This document shows, piece after piece, positions 24,551 through 32,300 of a stretch of DNA of 46,732 nucleotides (the first letter of the stretch is position 1; the number at the start of each line of letters is the position of its first letter). The stretch spans positions 5,533 through 52,264 of IMG/VR virus record IMGVR_UViG_3300001589_000015; one strand, written 5' to 3'. This stretch comes from a virus. The notes under the pieces are model-generated. The model searched no databases. It was not told the origin of the DNA and worked only from the letters and a program-made list of their open reading frames with translations. The translations under genes were made by a program, and so were the position numbers.

Positions 24551-25035
24551 GTCCACCACTCCTCATACGGAAATACTATCCAACGCTCTTGATCAGGTAA
24601 CACTTCGTTAGCAGTATAATCTACATCTGCAAAGTTACTAGACTCTTTACTAAAGAGTGTTGAATATCTTAGTTCTTGATGCATGACTAATTGATTGTTA
24701 TTATGTTCACGATCAAACTTTTCTATAACTGCATTAATACCTATTAATGTTGTACCTGAGTCGTTAATGTCATCAACAACTAAAATCTTCTTACCCTTAT
24801 ATTTAGACAATTCGTGTTCTAATGTCACGGAATCTTCGATTGCACCATCTCTGGTTTGCCATCTAAATGCTTCAAAAGGTACTTCGAAGTAATGACTCAT
24901 CATTACACCAAAAGGATATGCGCCTCTACCAGGACCAATAATAACGTCTGGATGATAACTGTCATGTGCCATTTCTCTAACAATAGTTCTGCAATCAGAG
25001 ACCATATTGTCGTATGAGTAATATAATTTGTCCAT
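24547..25035 (-). CDS. Type I phosphoribosyltransferase
   Basis: 162 residues. 'IIGPGRGAYPFGVMMSHYF' (about 31-49) and the PRPP-binding 'KKILVVDDINDSGTTL' (about 79-94) are the two hallmark loops of type I phosphoribosyltransferases such as xanthine-guanine phosphoribosyltransferase. The substrate may be a purine base or, in this context, a deazapurine, but this is a guess. The -10 box of a strong promoter ends 6 nt before the ATG, so transcription may start at the start codon; AGGAG lies 13 nt upstream and would serve only longer read-through messages. Confidence 0.85.
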   Translation of the reverse strand: MDKLYYSYDNMVSDCRTIVREMAHDSYHPDVIIGPGRGAYPFGVMMSHYFEVPFEAFRWQTRDGAIEDSVTLEHELSKYKGKKILVVDDINDSGTTLIGINAVIEKFDREHNNNQLVMHQELRYSTLFSKESSNFADVDYTANEVLPDQERWIVFPYEEWWT

Positions 25036-25041
25036 GCTTAT

Positions 25042-25070
25042 AGTATATCTCCTTTAGACTTATTTGTCAA
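25042..25070 (-). promoter_or_regulatory. Sigma70-type promoter abutting the start codon
   Basis: Minus strand: TTGACA, 17-nt spacer, TATACT, then 6 nt and ATG. The predicted transcription start falls on the A of ATG. Confidence 0.75.
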
Positions 25071-25071
25071 G

Positions 25072-26034
25072 TTATTTTTGTAGGCTTTTTTGATAAGCAA
25101 TTTCATCTCTAACAATGTCTTCTAAACCAAAGTTTGCTTCCCAGCCAAACTCTTCCCATGCCCTTGCAATATTGGCTGATGTCTTATCTGCATCGCCTTC
25201 TCTTCTTGGACCTGTATCAGTATCTAATGTTAATTCTAATTGCTTTTCAACTTCTGCAATAACGTTTTTAATACTTTTACTAGCACCGCCACCTATGTTA
25301 AACACTCCACCATTGCCACCATCGAATAGATAGTTTAGTGCAGATACATGAGCAGATGCAATATCGGCTACATGAGTGTAGTCTCTTTCGCAAGTGCCAT
25401 CGCTTGTATCATAGTCATCACCATTAATAGTAAACTGCTCACCTTTCAGTGCTTTGTCTACAACTATTGGAAGTAAATGACTCTTTGGTTCTAATGTGTA
25501 ACCTAAACCTTCATAACTACCTGCGGCATTAAAGTATCTTAAACTTGCAAATGATAGTTCATAAGCATTAGAAAAGTCTTTTAGGACTTCTTCTATCATG
25601 TGTTTACTTTTACCGTATGGTGTTAAAGGGTTGGTTGGGTCTGTTTCTGTATTTAAAACGAAATCACTATTGCCATACACAGAACTTGAACTACTAAAGA
25701 CAAAATGCTTTACATTATTCCTAACACAATGCTTTAACAATGCAATTGAATTTGCAACGTTGTTATAGTATGTGTCTGCAGGTGCTTCTATGCTCAATGG
25801 CACACTATGATCTGCGGCCAAATGTATAACTGCATCTGGTTTAGTAAGTGCAATAACACCTTCTAGTTGATGATTATCTATATCAAATGGATATTGATGC
25901 ACACCTTCTAATTGTCTTTTTGCTCTATCGATATTAATTACGTTATAACCTGAGTCAACTAGAAACCTACAAGTAACACTACCTATAAATCCACTGCCTC
26001 CTGTAACTAAAATTGTTTTCTGCTGTTCGCTCAT
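25072..26034 (-). CDS. NAD-dependent sugar epimerase/dehydratase, UDP-glucose 4-epimerase-like
   Basis: 320 residues. Rossmann motif 'GGSGFIGS' (12-19), catalytic Ser strand 'HFVFSSSSSVYG' and active-site 'YGKSK' about 25 residues later make it a short-chain extended SDR. 'SLRYFNAAGS' and 'RDYTHVADIASAH' are typical of GalE-like epimerases. It would interconvert UDP-glucose and UDP-galactose (or the N-acetyl forms), feeding the glycosyltransferase gene immediately upstream, whose stop it overlaps (TAATG). The likely product is sugar for a host or virion glycan, or for DNA glucosylation as in T4; no DNA glucosyltransferase was seen here. Confidence 0.88.
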   Translation of the reverse strand: MSEQQKTILVTGGSGFIGSVTCRFLVDSGYNVINIDRAKRQLEGVHQYPFDIDNHQLEGVIALTKPDAVIHLAADHSVPLSIEAPADTYYNNVANSIALLKHCVRNNVKHFVFSSSSSVYGNSDFVLNTETDPTNPLTPYGKSKHMIEEVLKDFSNAYELSFASLRYFNAAGSYEGLGYTLEPKSHLLPIVVDKALKGEQFTINGDDYDTSDGTCERDYTHVADIASAHVSALNYLFDGGNGGVFNIGGGASKSIKNVIAEVEKQLELTLDTDTGPRREGDADKTSANIARAWEEFGWEANFGLEDIVRDEIAYQKSLQK

Positions 26035-27080
26035 TATTGATTTCCTATTATTTTATATAATGCTTCACCACTAAAGAAGTCTGCACCTAATTCAGATGCC
26101 AACTTAGTAGTAAGTGAATCATCACTCTTGCCTAGTATTTGCCTTATTTTTGCCATAAGTTTATCTTTGTGTTCCAAGTAGGTCTCGAAGTTCTCCGTCC
26201 ATTCACTTGGATACTTATATTCTTCGTCATACATTTCTGTGTAACTTAATCTATCAGGCACTAACGGAGAAGCATTTACTAATGCTCCTTCGTAGCAACT
26301 TATACCTAATGTCTCTTGAGTATTTGCACTAAACACAATCTTACTTCTGCTTAGTAGCATATGATACTCTTCCTTCGTTAGTTGTCGTTCTTGACAAATA
26401 ACAAACTCGACATCAGGCATACTAACTGATAAATCTTTAAATATATCGACTTGCTTTTCAGGTGCAAGTCTATGTGGGAACAATACCATATCATATTTGT
26501 TTGCATTACCACCTAACCCTTCAAGTAAGTTAACCATATATTCCATTGGCCAACCTACCCTATGTAGTTTAGTTGCATCTGCTTCTGGAAAGTTATCCAT
26601 AAACATATCGATATGAAACTGTGTTGCAAAGAAGTTATGATCAAAACAATCATACATACTTCTTTCAGCATTTCTAACCCAAGGTTTATCACCTATAAGT
26701 CTGCCTAAAAAGTCTGTAGGATCATAACTACCAGCATGCCACATTCCACCTATCTTTATTTCTACACCTAGCAATTCAGCCATATACTTTAATTGTATAA
26801 CAGTTGGATTCCATGCGTCAGTGTATAAGAAGTAATCTCCATTGTTGATTTTACCTTCAGCAAACAAATTAGCAATTTGCATCATCTGTCCGCTCTTCCA
26901 GTAATTAGTACCACTGAAATTGAGGAATGCTCCAGGAGTAGTATCCTGTGGAGCATCTTGAGGCCCTTGTATAACAGTTACATCTAACCCAGCAGATTGC
27001 ATTTGCCTAGGCAAATGTTCTTTCCACTCAGCCGTGTATCTAGTTTCAACAGGCTCTATTTCAACAATATAGACTTTCAT
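26034..27080 (-). CDS. Glycosyltransferase, GT-B fold (GT4-like)
   Basis: 348 residues. The C-terminal half has 'MVLFPHRLAPEKQVDIF' (about 223-239), then 'FVICQERQLTKEEYHMLLSRSKIVFSANTQETLGIS' and 'EGALVNASPLVPDRLSY', the 'R-x-x-x-EK' start and Glu-containing 'E-x-x-G' nucleotide-sugar site of GT4-type enzymes. Acceptor unknown. It is coupled to the epimerase gene. The -10 box of its promoter ends 6 nt before the ATG, and no ribosome site precedes the start, so the message is probably leaderless. Confidence 0.8.
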   Translation of the reverse strand: MKVYIVEIEPVETRYTAEWKEHLPRQMQSAGLDVTVIQGPQDAPQDTTPGAFLNFSGTNYWKSGQMMQIANLFAEGKINNGDYFLYTDAWNPTVIQLKYMAELLGVEIKIGGMWHAGSYDPTDFLGRLIGDKPWVRNAERSMYDCFDHNFFATQFHIDMFMDNFPEADATKLHRVGWPMEYMVNLLEGLGGNANKYDMVLFPHRLAPEKQVDIFKDLSVSMPDVEFVICQERQLTKEEYHMLLSRSKIVFSANTQETLGISCYEGALVNASPLVPDRLSYTEMYDEEYKYPSEWTENFETYLEHKDKLMAKIRQILGKSDDSLTTKLASELGADFFSGEALYKIIGNQ

Positions 27081-27086
27081 ATTAAT

Positions 27087-27115
27087 AGTATACTACTTCT
27101 TACTCTTATTGTCAA
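27087..27115 (-). promoter_or_regulatory. Sigma70-type promoter abutting the start codon
   Basis: Minus strand: TTGACA, 17-nt spacer, TATACT, then 6 nt and ATG, exactly as at 25042-25070. It lies within the 3' end of a 51-residue gene. Confidence 0.75.
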
Positions 27116-27248
27116 GTCCTATATCACCATAGTCAACTACGTGAGTAATTGGGTCATTAAGATCTTGTGCAAAGTCAGACATTTTCTCTGCTTCATCTTT
27201 GCTAATCTTCTTAGGTGTACTTGACGTGTTTGAACTTTCAGTAGTCAT
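27093..27248 (-). CDS. Small polar hypothetical protein
   Basis: 51 residues. Its ATG shares an A with the previous stop (TAATG). The sequence is Ser/Thr/Lys/Asp-rich ('TTESSNTSSTPKKISKDEAEKM', split by a short helix, then 'DPITHVVDYGDIGLDNKSKK'). No motif. Supported by translational coupling only. Confidence 0.5.
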   Translation of the reverse strand: MTTESSNTSSTPKKISKDEAEKMSDFAQDLNDPITHVVDYGDIGLDNKSKK

Positions 27249-27424
27249 TACATTGAGTTCTTTCTGTCTTGGATTTCTTGTCTACGAACTTTCGTTAACT
27301 TAGAAATTTCCATGAGTGCCTTTCTTGCTCTGGCGGCAGATGCCTTTACGCATTTGATTTCAAAGTTGTCTTGCTCTGCTACATACTCTTCGAAGAGTGC
27401 TTTCATTTTTAAATGTGTTTCCAT
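27248..27424 (-). CDS. Histone H1/Hc1-like small basic protein
   Basis: 58 residues, AGGAG before the ATG. The second half, 'KASAARARKALMEISKLTKVR' (read as two parts), followed by 'RQEIQDRKN', matches the small phage and bacterial Hc1-like pattern in which 'AxxRxRKALxEI...RxEI' forms an Arg/Lys-studded helix. Such proteins are thought to bind DNA. It is coupled to the 51-residue gene. Confidence 0.6.
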   Translation of the reverse strand: METHLKMKALFEEYVAEQDNFEIKCVKASAARARKALMEISKLTKVRRQEIQDRKNSM

Positions 27425-27437
27425 TATTTTTTCTCCT

Positions 27438-27872
27438 TTATTTTAAACTATCAAATACATCTGCTATTGCATCAGTATCATCAAAATTTGGACCATCCAA
27501 TTCTTCTACTGGATACTCCATTTCGCAACCGTTTTCATTATCTTCGGCTACTGAAATCTTTATATAACGACCTGGATACCTTGCTTGTATCTCTGCCGCT
27601 AAGTTGTCTGCAATCATCTCGCAGGACTTGTTGTTAAGTTGGATTACATCTTCTTTGTATAAGTTCTCCAACCATCTTTTAAATTGTATAAACTCTATAT
27701 CTCTATCATCATGGAATACTTCTATCCATACTTTAAAGTGAAATATATGTCTGTGCTTGTATCCTAAAAAGGATACATCATACTCATCTCCTGTCGCTGT
27801 AGCAGGGTTTGTGTCTGCTCCAGGATAAAAGTGTATGCCTTCTTTACTAAATGTTACCCAAATACTTCTCAT
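27438..27872 (-). CDS. queD: 6-carboxy-tetrahydropterin synthase-like protein (QueD fold)
   Basis: 144 residues from the ATG at 27872 (the family is about 120-150). A His early in the chain ('KEGIHFYPGA', His14) and the pair 'KHRHIFHF' (His40, His42) give the zinc triad of the PTPS/QueD fold. 'EVFHDDRDIEFIQFKRWLE' takes the place of the 'GMVxDFxxLK' strand-helix, and 'SCEMIADNLAAEI' followed by 'IKISVAEDNENGCEMEY' takes that of the 'PTxENLA' helix and the Glu-containing strand. It would turn dihydroneopterin triphosphate from FolE into the substrate of QueE. Divergent from bacterial QueD, so the function is likely rather than certain. Confidence 0.7.
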   Translation of the reverse strand: MRSIWVTFSKEGIHFYPGADTNPATATGDEYDVSFLGYKHRHIFHFKVWIEVFHDDRDIEFIQFKRWLENLYKEDVIQLNNKSCEMIADNLAAEIQARYPGRYIKISVAEDNENGCEMEYPVEELDGPNFDDTDAIADVFDSLK

Positions 27873-28285
27873 TATGCTTCCTCGTTTGGATTCCACATTA
27901 CCAAATTACTCTTCTTGAGTCTGTTGGTAACAATAGTCCATCTATTCTGTTCTGCTTTCCATTCTTTCAACCATTTGTGACCATCACGTTCTGCATCAAT
28001 AAAGATCGCATTGGTAAATGCCAATGGTAGCAATACAGCAACATGTATAAAGATACTTATAATTGTATTGTAGTTAAAGAATCCTAAATAGTTTGCGGCT
28101 AAGAATCCAAAGAACACACTCCATACAGTAAACAGCACTAACATAAAGTAAGTCTGTAGACTTGGGTCAGGTATATACTTCAATGGATTGTATTTCACAT
28201 CCATTACTCTTCTCCAGCCATTTACAAGACTAAACATAGTCCTTCTAAATAAACTTGGCTTTTTCATCATTGGTTCAATTTTCAT
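27872..28285 (-). CDS. Membrane protein with two transmembrane segments
   Basis: 137 residues, AGGAG before ATG. Two hydrophobic segments (about residues 46-68 'YFMLVLFTVWSVFFGFLAA' and 76-96 'IISIFIHVAVLLPLAF') flanked by basic residues place both ends in the cytoplasm. The C-terminal 40 residues are charged ('ERDGHKWLKEWKAEQNRW'). No enzyme motif. Shares one base with the QueD-like start. Possible roles include a holin-like or superinfection protein; nothing shows which. Confidence 0.65.
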   Translation of the reverse strand: MKIEPMMKKPSLFRRTMFSLVNGWRRVMDVKYNPLKYIPDPSLQTYFMLVLFTVWSVFFGFLAANYLGFFNYNTIISIFIHVAVLLPLAFTNAIFIDAERDGHKWLKEWKAEQNRWTIVTNRLKKSNLVMWNPNEEA

Positions 28286-28294
28286 TTCATTCTC

Positions 28295-28390
28295 CTATTC
28301 TATGTGATTTCTCACAAATTCTTTTATTACATGCATACCATATGTTGCCCATGTAACTACTATTAAACTCCATACAAGTAATTCTACCAC
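28295..28390 (-). CDS. Putative 31-residue membrane peptide
   Basis: GTG start overlapping the end of the barrel gene, with an AGG six bases upstream. The first 20 residues are hydrophobic ('VELLVWSLIVVTWATYGMHV') and the end is charged ('IKEFVRNHIE'), so it would span the membrane once. A TTGACA/TACAAT promoter lies just upstream. Very short, so only tentative. Confidence 0.4.
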   Translation of the reverse strand: MVELLVWSLIVVTWATYGMHVIKEFVRNHIE

Positions 28391-29055
28391 GTAATACCTA
28401 TTGTAACATTTAATACATTATTGTCAACCGGATCTTCTGTATATATGTTACTTAGGCCAATCGATACTGTTTCTGTTAAACTGTAGTTAATACCAGTTTC
28501 ATTTCTCAAGTATGTATCAGTACCTGTTTCACTAAGCAATTTATTTGTTATGCTTATATTATCGTTTAGTTTATAGAATACCCATAAACTGTTTCTAAGT
28601 ATTGCTTCGCTCACAATATCATTTGTAAGATATGCCACTGAGCTCTCATGACTAACTTTCCAGTTATCAGTCCTAAGTATCTTCCAGCCAACACCAGCAC
28701 CTGCAACTGCTCTATCACCAGATGCTCTTAGTTTATCTGCATCATAACTCACAACACTAAATGCATAATACTTCTGTGATAAGTCTTTGTTTACTTTACC
28801 AATGGTACTAAACTTATCCATCTTAACAACATCATCCGATTCTTTATACACATAGTCTGTTTCTAATACTAGTCCAACTATATCTAAATCCCATTTTTGA
28901 TCTACACTTAATTTTAGTGTAGTAGAATCGCTGTTAATTTGTGTTAGTCCAAACTTTGCTTTGCCGTCGTAACTAGCAGATACGGGCGATGCAAATGCCA
29001 ATAGTAATACTACTAGTGCAATAAACGTTATAACTACTTTCTTAATTGTGCTCAT
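28384..29055 (-). CDS. Outer-membrane beta-barrel protein (DUF481-like)
   Basis: 223 residues, AAGGAG before ATG. N-terminal signal peptide: 'MSTIKKVV', a hydrophobic run, then 'SPVSASYDG' as the likely cleavage site (about residue 27). The mature part is regular alternating beta strands, with 'SYDADKLRASGDRAVAGAGVGW' in the middle as in DUF481 outer-membrane proteins, and the final strand 'VLNVTIGITW' ends in Trp as barrel proteins do. A phage gene for a host outer-membrane barrel is unusual. It may mask or replace a receptor; that is inference. Confidence 0.75.
   Translation of the reverse strand: MSTIKKVVITFIALVVLLLAFASPVSASYDGKAKFGLTQINSDSTTLKLSVDQKWDLDIVGLVLETDYVYKESDDVVKMDKFSTIGKVNKDLSQKYYAFSVVSYDADKLRASGDRAVAGAGVGWKILRTDNWKVSHESSVAYLTNDIVSEAILRNSLWVFYKLNDNISITNKLLSETGTDTYLRNETGINYSLTETVSIGLSNIYTEDPVDNNVLNVTIGITW
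28400..28427 (-). promoter_or_regulatory. Possible promoter inside the barrel gene
   Basis: Minus strand: CCGGTTGACA, 16-nt spacer, TACAAT. It has the same GGTTGACA block and spacing as the early promoters but lies in coding DNA and lacks the TGC. It would drive 28390 and downstream genes. Confidence 0.45.
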
Positions 29056-29203
29056 AATAATTGTCTCCTTCTAATTGTATTGGTTTATTCAATACATCTT
29101 GTTCTATATCTTCTTGTGTAACATCACACCAATTACATGGCTCACCATGTAATGTTGCTGTAGGACCTGACTCTATACAGTTATGATGCCACATCTTATG
29201 CAT
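29042..29203 (-). CDS. Small Cys/His-rich protein (possible zinc ribbon)
   Basis: 53 residues. 'WHHNC' (Cys9) and 'HGEPCNWCD' (Cys23, Cys26) give three Cys and several His that could hold one zinc. The tail is acidic. Its start overlaps the previous small gene by 8 nt and its end overlaps the barrel gene start by 14 nt. Not recognised. Confidence 0.5.
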   Translation of the reverse strand: MHKMWHHNCIESGPTATLHGEPCNWCDVTQEDIEQDVLNKPIQLEGDNYYEHN

Positions 29204-29369
29204 CTAAAAAATCCGTTATCTCTTCTGGGAGGTCAGCACCATTCTTTATCATAAAGATAGTAAACATTTTAAATATGTTTTCTAATCCTTCATCCTCATA
29301 AACATCTTCGTCTATGGTAATACTAGTTACAATCCCATCATCATCTGTTGCTTTTACTTCAATAATCAT
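29196..29369 (-). CDS. Small acidic hypothetical protein
   Basis: 57 residues, with the ATG sharing an A with the upstream stop (TAATG). A short beta hairpin ('MIIEVKATDDDGIVTSITI') is followed by an amphipathic helix ('LENIFKMFTIFMIKNG') and an acidic end. The arrangement of overlapping small genes continues from the transglycosylase. No motif. Confidence 0.5.
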   Translation of the reverse strand: MIIEVKATDDDGIVTSITIDEDVYEDEGLENIFKMFTIFMIKNGADLPEEITDFLDA

Positions 29370-29881
29370 TAGTCAATTATTTCATCCTTGGTGTATTTGG
29401 TCCAGTCGGTAAATCCTTTACGTGACTGTAGTTCGTGTATTGATCGCACCCAAACACCTGGGTTGGTTGCGTCAAATCCTTTATCGTCAAACTTAATACA
29501 AGCATTATAGTTCAGTGCTTCTATGTGAGGTATCTTTACACTAAGCATAGATATAAAGTTATTCTGTTCATTCCAGCCCTCATCTAATACTTGTTCATGA
29601 TACTTAATATCATAATCTAGTGTTACCCAAATGCCTTCACTTACTAGGCCACCTATAACAAAGTTCCATTCAGTCCATTCTGCTTCTGTTTCAGGATGGA
29701 ACGATTGATTAGCACCTAAGTAAATATGAGGGCAGTTGTTGTTTAATGCTCTAGCAAGTATTTCTTTTAAGTTTTGCACTCCTATTACAAACAATGTTTT
29801 CTGTCCGTATGCTGGAGTATGCTCTACCTCAGTACCTGTAAAGTATCTTGTATCGTCTGTGTGCCCGTCTCTATTCTTCAA
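29369..29881 (-). CDS. Unknown protein coupled to the transglycosylase
   Basis: 170 residues with a TTG start, supported by a strong GGAGGAG just upstream. It overlaps the transglycosylase 3' end by 11 nt. The protein is alpha/beta: 'KTLFVIGVQNLKEILARAL' (strand-helix), 'CPHIYLGANQSFHPE', 'WNFVIGGLVSEGIWVTLDYD', 'FISMLSVKIPHIEALNYNACIKFDD'. The alternating strand and helix pattern suggests a half TIM-barrel or Rossmann-like fold. Tight coupling suggests a helper or accessory enzyme of the DNA/tRNA modification step. No known family identified by eye. Confidence 0.6.
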   Translation of the reverse strand: MKNRDGHTDDTRYFTGTEVEHTPAYGQKTLFVIGVQNLKEILARALNNNCPHIYLGANQSFHPETEAEWTEWNFVIGGLVSEGIWVTLDYDIKYHEQVLDEGWNEQNNFISMLSVKIPHIEALNYNACIKFDDKGFDATNPGVWVRSIHELQSRKGFTDWTKYTKDEIID

Positions 29882-31464
29882 AGAACTCCTCCGTCATTGC
29901 TGGGTCCATCATAGTATCTGCATAGTCTCTAATTTCATCTTCGTGTAACTCGCCTGTTTCAACTGGGTTACTGGTTTGTTCAAAGAAGGCATTAAGAGCA
30001 TTATCTGGATCTTCATTTTCAACTTTGTATATACCAAAGTTAATTTGCTGTATAAGTTTGTCGTAATCTTTTATCAATTGATATGGATCTGGACATGCTG
30101 GATCTAATACTTCTTGCACAAAACTGTCAAATGCAATTACATCTGCAGGCACATAAGGTGATATGTCGTTAGTTGGTTTGCTTTTCTTATCATGTATAAA
30201 GTCTTTATGCGACCAATTAATTCTATGCTTCTCAATATCAGTTAGCCTATTTGCTTCTTGAACAGCACTTATATGATTATATACACTATGACCCATGTAT
30301 AAGATATAACTTAATGTATCCCAACTTGTTGAGTCTGCCTCTTTGGCTTTACCATTTCTATTAACATCGCCTTCTGCCATACAGCATAAGTCACCAATAG
30401 TAAGTCTACTCATTATAGGTGAATGACCAAACGGTGCAGGTAGTTTACTGCCTTTGAACATTTGATTATCAAATGCTCTATCCATAAAGTAACCAAAACG
30501 TTTGCCTTTGTTCTCAAAGATATTGTATGCGTATGTTTGACCGTATGCAGTATTAACAAAGGGAGATGCCGCATCAAACGATAGTGTGATGTTTGGAGAA
30601 TCATGTTTTCTTAACATTCTTTGTATAGATGTTAAATGACATGCCCATTGTAGTCTACCTGTTCCTAAGAAGTGTATCCAACCTTTATCTTTAAGTAAGC
30701 CATCTTTACGAAGTTCAAGAATTCTGTGAAGTACACATTTCATATTACGCATATTAATACCAGCGAATGCATAACCTTCTAGTGCTTTGTTCTCATCTCC
30801 GTATGCTTCTTTAACAAAAAGCAGGATCACTAAAGTTCTTAACTGCTTCATACCATACATCTGAACTATATTCATCTGAACCAGACAGCACATTAAGAAA
30901 CTTGCACTTCTCTGGATTCCTGTTCTGTAAAAAATAATGTAAGTTAAGTACAGAAATATCAACTGTATCTTGAAACGACTCTAACCCTGTTCTTTCTTTA
31001 TAAGGTGGCGCCGCCGCAAAGCCTGGAATATCTAGTGTCATTGCCCAATCGGCTGTATGCTCTTCCCATTCAAGTATCTTTTTACACAATGCCAACCTAG
31101 CAGGGTCATTAGGATCTTTAGCATTCGCCCAATCCATTTTAAGTACACCTGTAGCAATTTGGAAACCACCTGAGTCACCAAGTATCATTGTCTTACTTTG
31201 ATCTCTATCTTGTATCATCTTTTCATTAGCATTGCTCTTCTCAATATCTAAGTGAGCATGACCTGCCGAATACAAACCATATGGATAATGAAAGTAACTA
31301 TCATCTTTAAGAAAATCTAAACCAGCAAGACCTTTTTCAAACCCTTCTATAGTTCTCCATTCATCTGGATTGTCTAAGCACTTTTGTAATTGCTTAGTAT
31401 AAAAACTTGATATAGCAGGTAGGTATACTGCATAATCTGATTGTGTCTTGCCTAAATCGTGCAT
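29871..31464 (-). CDS. dpdA: tRNA-guanine/DNA transglycosylase-like protein (DpdA type), split by frameshift
   Basis: Two frames join into one protein of about 530 residues. The first frame (31464-30811) has the TGT catalytic block 'LGDSGGFQ' (Asp97) and 'DWAMTLDIPGFA' (Asp145 region). The second (to 29871) has 'GWIHFLGTGR' and 'TLSFDAASP', matching the late barrel strands and second Asp of TGT. The join is at a T5 run (30816-30820): the first frame stops just after it, and removing one T restores 'DPAFVKEAYGDENK'. No Cys-zinc site of bacterial TGT was seen, as in DpdA proteins. It would swap guanine for a 7-deazaguanine in DNA or tRNA. Mutation, sequencing error or +1 shifting could explain the break. 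Confidence 0.7.
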
Positions 31465-31467
31465 AGT

Positions 31468-32223
31468 TTAACTCTTCGCAGGTAATAAGTAAGTGTAAAC
31501 GCCTAGTCCACTGTCTACTTTAATTTGTAATAGTCCTTGATCGTTAATGCTTAGAACACAGTTACCACTGTTACCAAGTCTTAAGATTCTAAGTACAACA
31601 TCCAAAGGCCACTTCCAGTCTTTAGAAATAATACCTTCACAAGCATCTGATACAAGAACTGATGCTCTATCACTAATGCCATCACCAATATTAAAAGATA
31701 ACTTAGTGCCATCAGTTACTGGTGAGAACATTGCCTCATATGAACTTAATATAGTATTAAAGTACCCTAAGTCCTTTAAGTTCTTTGCAGTAGGCACAAT
31801 GTTAATATCAAACTCAGCACCTTTAAACTTAATACTTTTAAGTTGCTGGTTAATAACATCTGCTAACATAAATCTGTAGTTAGCATCAGTACCTTCTGTA
31901 CTTTCAAACTCTACTTCAACCGGAACATTCGCTCCGTTTCTTTCTTGAAACTTAACTTTCACAGTTGCCGCCTCGTCATCAAAACTAGGATAACTTAAAT
32001 ATCCTTGTAAGACTCCCATTCTGCTCAACCCGATTGTAGAGTCTACAAAGTCAGGAACTGGGTTAATTGTTTCACCTTTAAAGATAACAGTCTTATCAGC
32101 ATCAACAGTTTCTACAACTGTCTTATCTAAGTCTCCTGTAATCTTTACCATTTCGAAGATACCTAAACCATGTGTATGTTTCAATACATCTTTTAGGATA
32201 TCTTTAATTGCATTTTCGGCCAT
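31468..32223 (-). CDS. gp45: Sliding clamp, DNA polymerase accessory protein
   Basis: 251 residues (T4 gp45 is 228). Starts with a helix 'IKDILKDVLKHTHGLGIFEMVKITG' and has a C-terminal 'LSINDQGLLQIKVDSGLGVYTYLLPA', the end strand of the second clamp domain in this family. Position directly upstream of the polymerase-size gene fits T4-like order. It tethers the polymerase to DNA and, in T4, also activates late promoters through gp55/gp33. The promoter at 32249-32276 and GGAG before the ATG give it an independent start. Confidence 0.85.
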   Translation of the reverse strand: MAENAIKDILKDVLKHTHGLGIFEMVKITGDLDKTVVETVDADKTVIFKGETINPVPDFVDSTIGLSRMGVLQGYLSYPSFDDEAATVKVKFQERNGANVPVEVEFESTEGTDANYRFMLADVINQQLKSIKFKGAEFDINIVPTAKNLKDLGYFNTILSSYEAMFSPVTDGTKLSFNIGDGISDRASVLVSDACEGIISKDWKWPLDVVLRILRLGNSGNCVLSINDQGLLQIKVDSGLGVYTYLLPAKS

Positions 32224-32248
32224 ATATATTCTCCAATATTAAACTTAA

Positions 32249-32276
32249 ATTATACATTACTATTTAGATTTGTCAA
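32249..32276 (-). promoter_or_regulatory. Sigma70-type promoter for the clamp gene
   Basis: Minus strand: ACTTGACA, 16-nt spacer, TATAAT. It belongs to a second subgroup with ACTTGACAA (also 25042 and 27087) but, unlike them, leaves a normal leader with GGAG. Confidence 0.8.
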
Positions 32277-32300
32277 GTCCTTATTTCCATTTTTTTTCGA

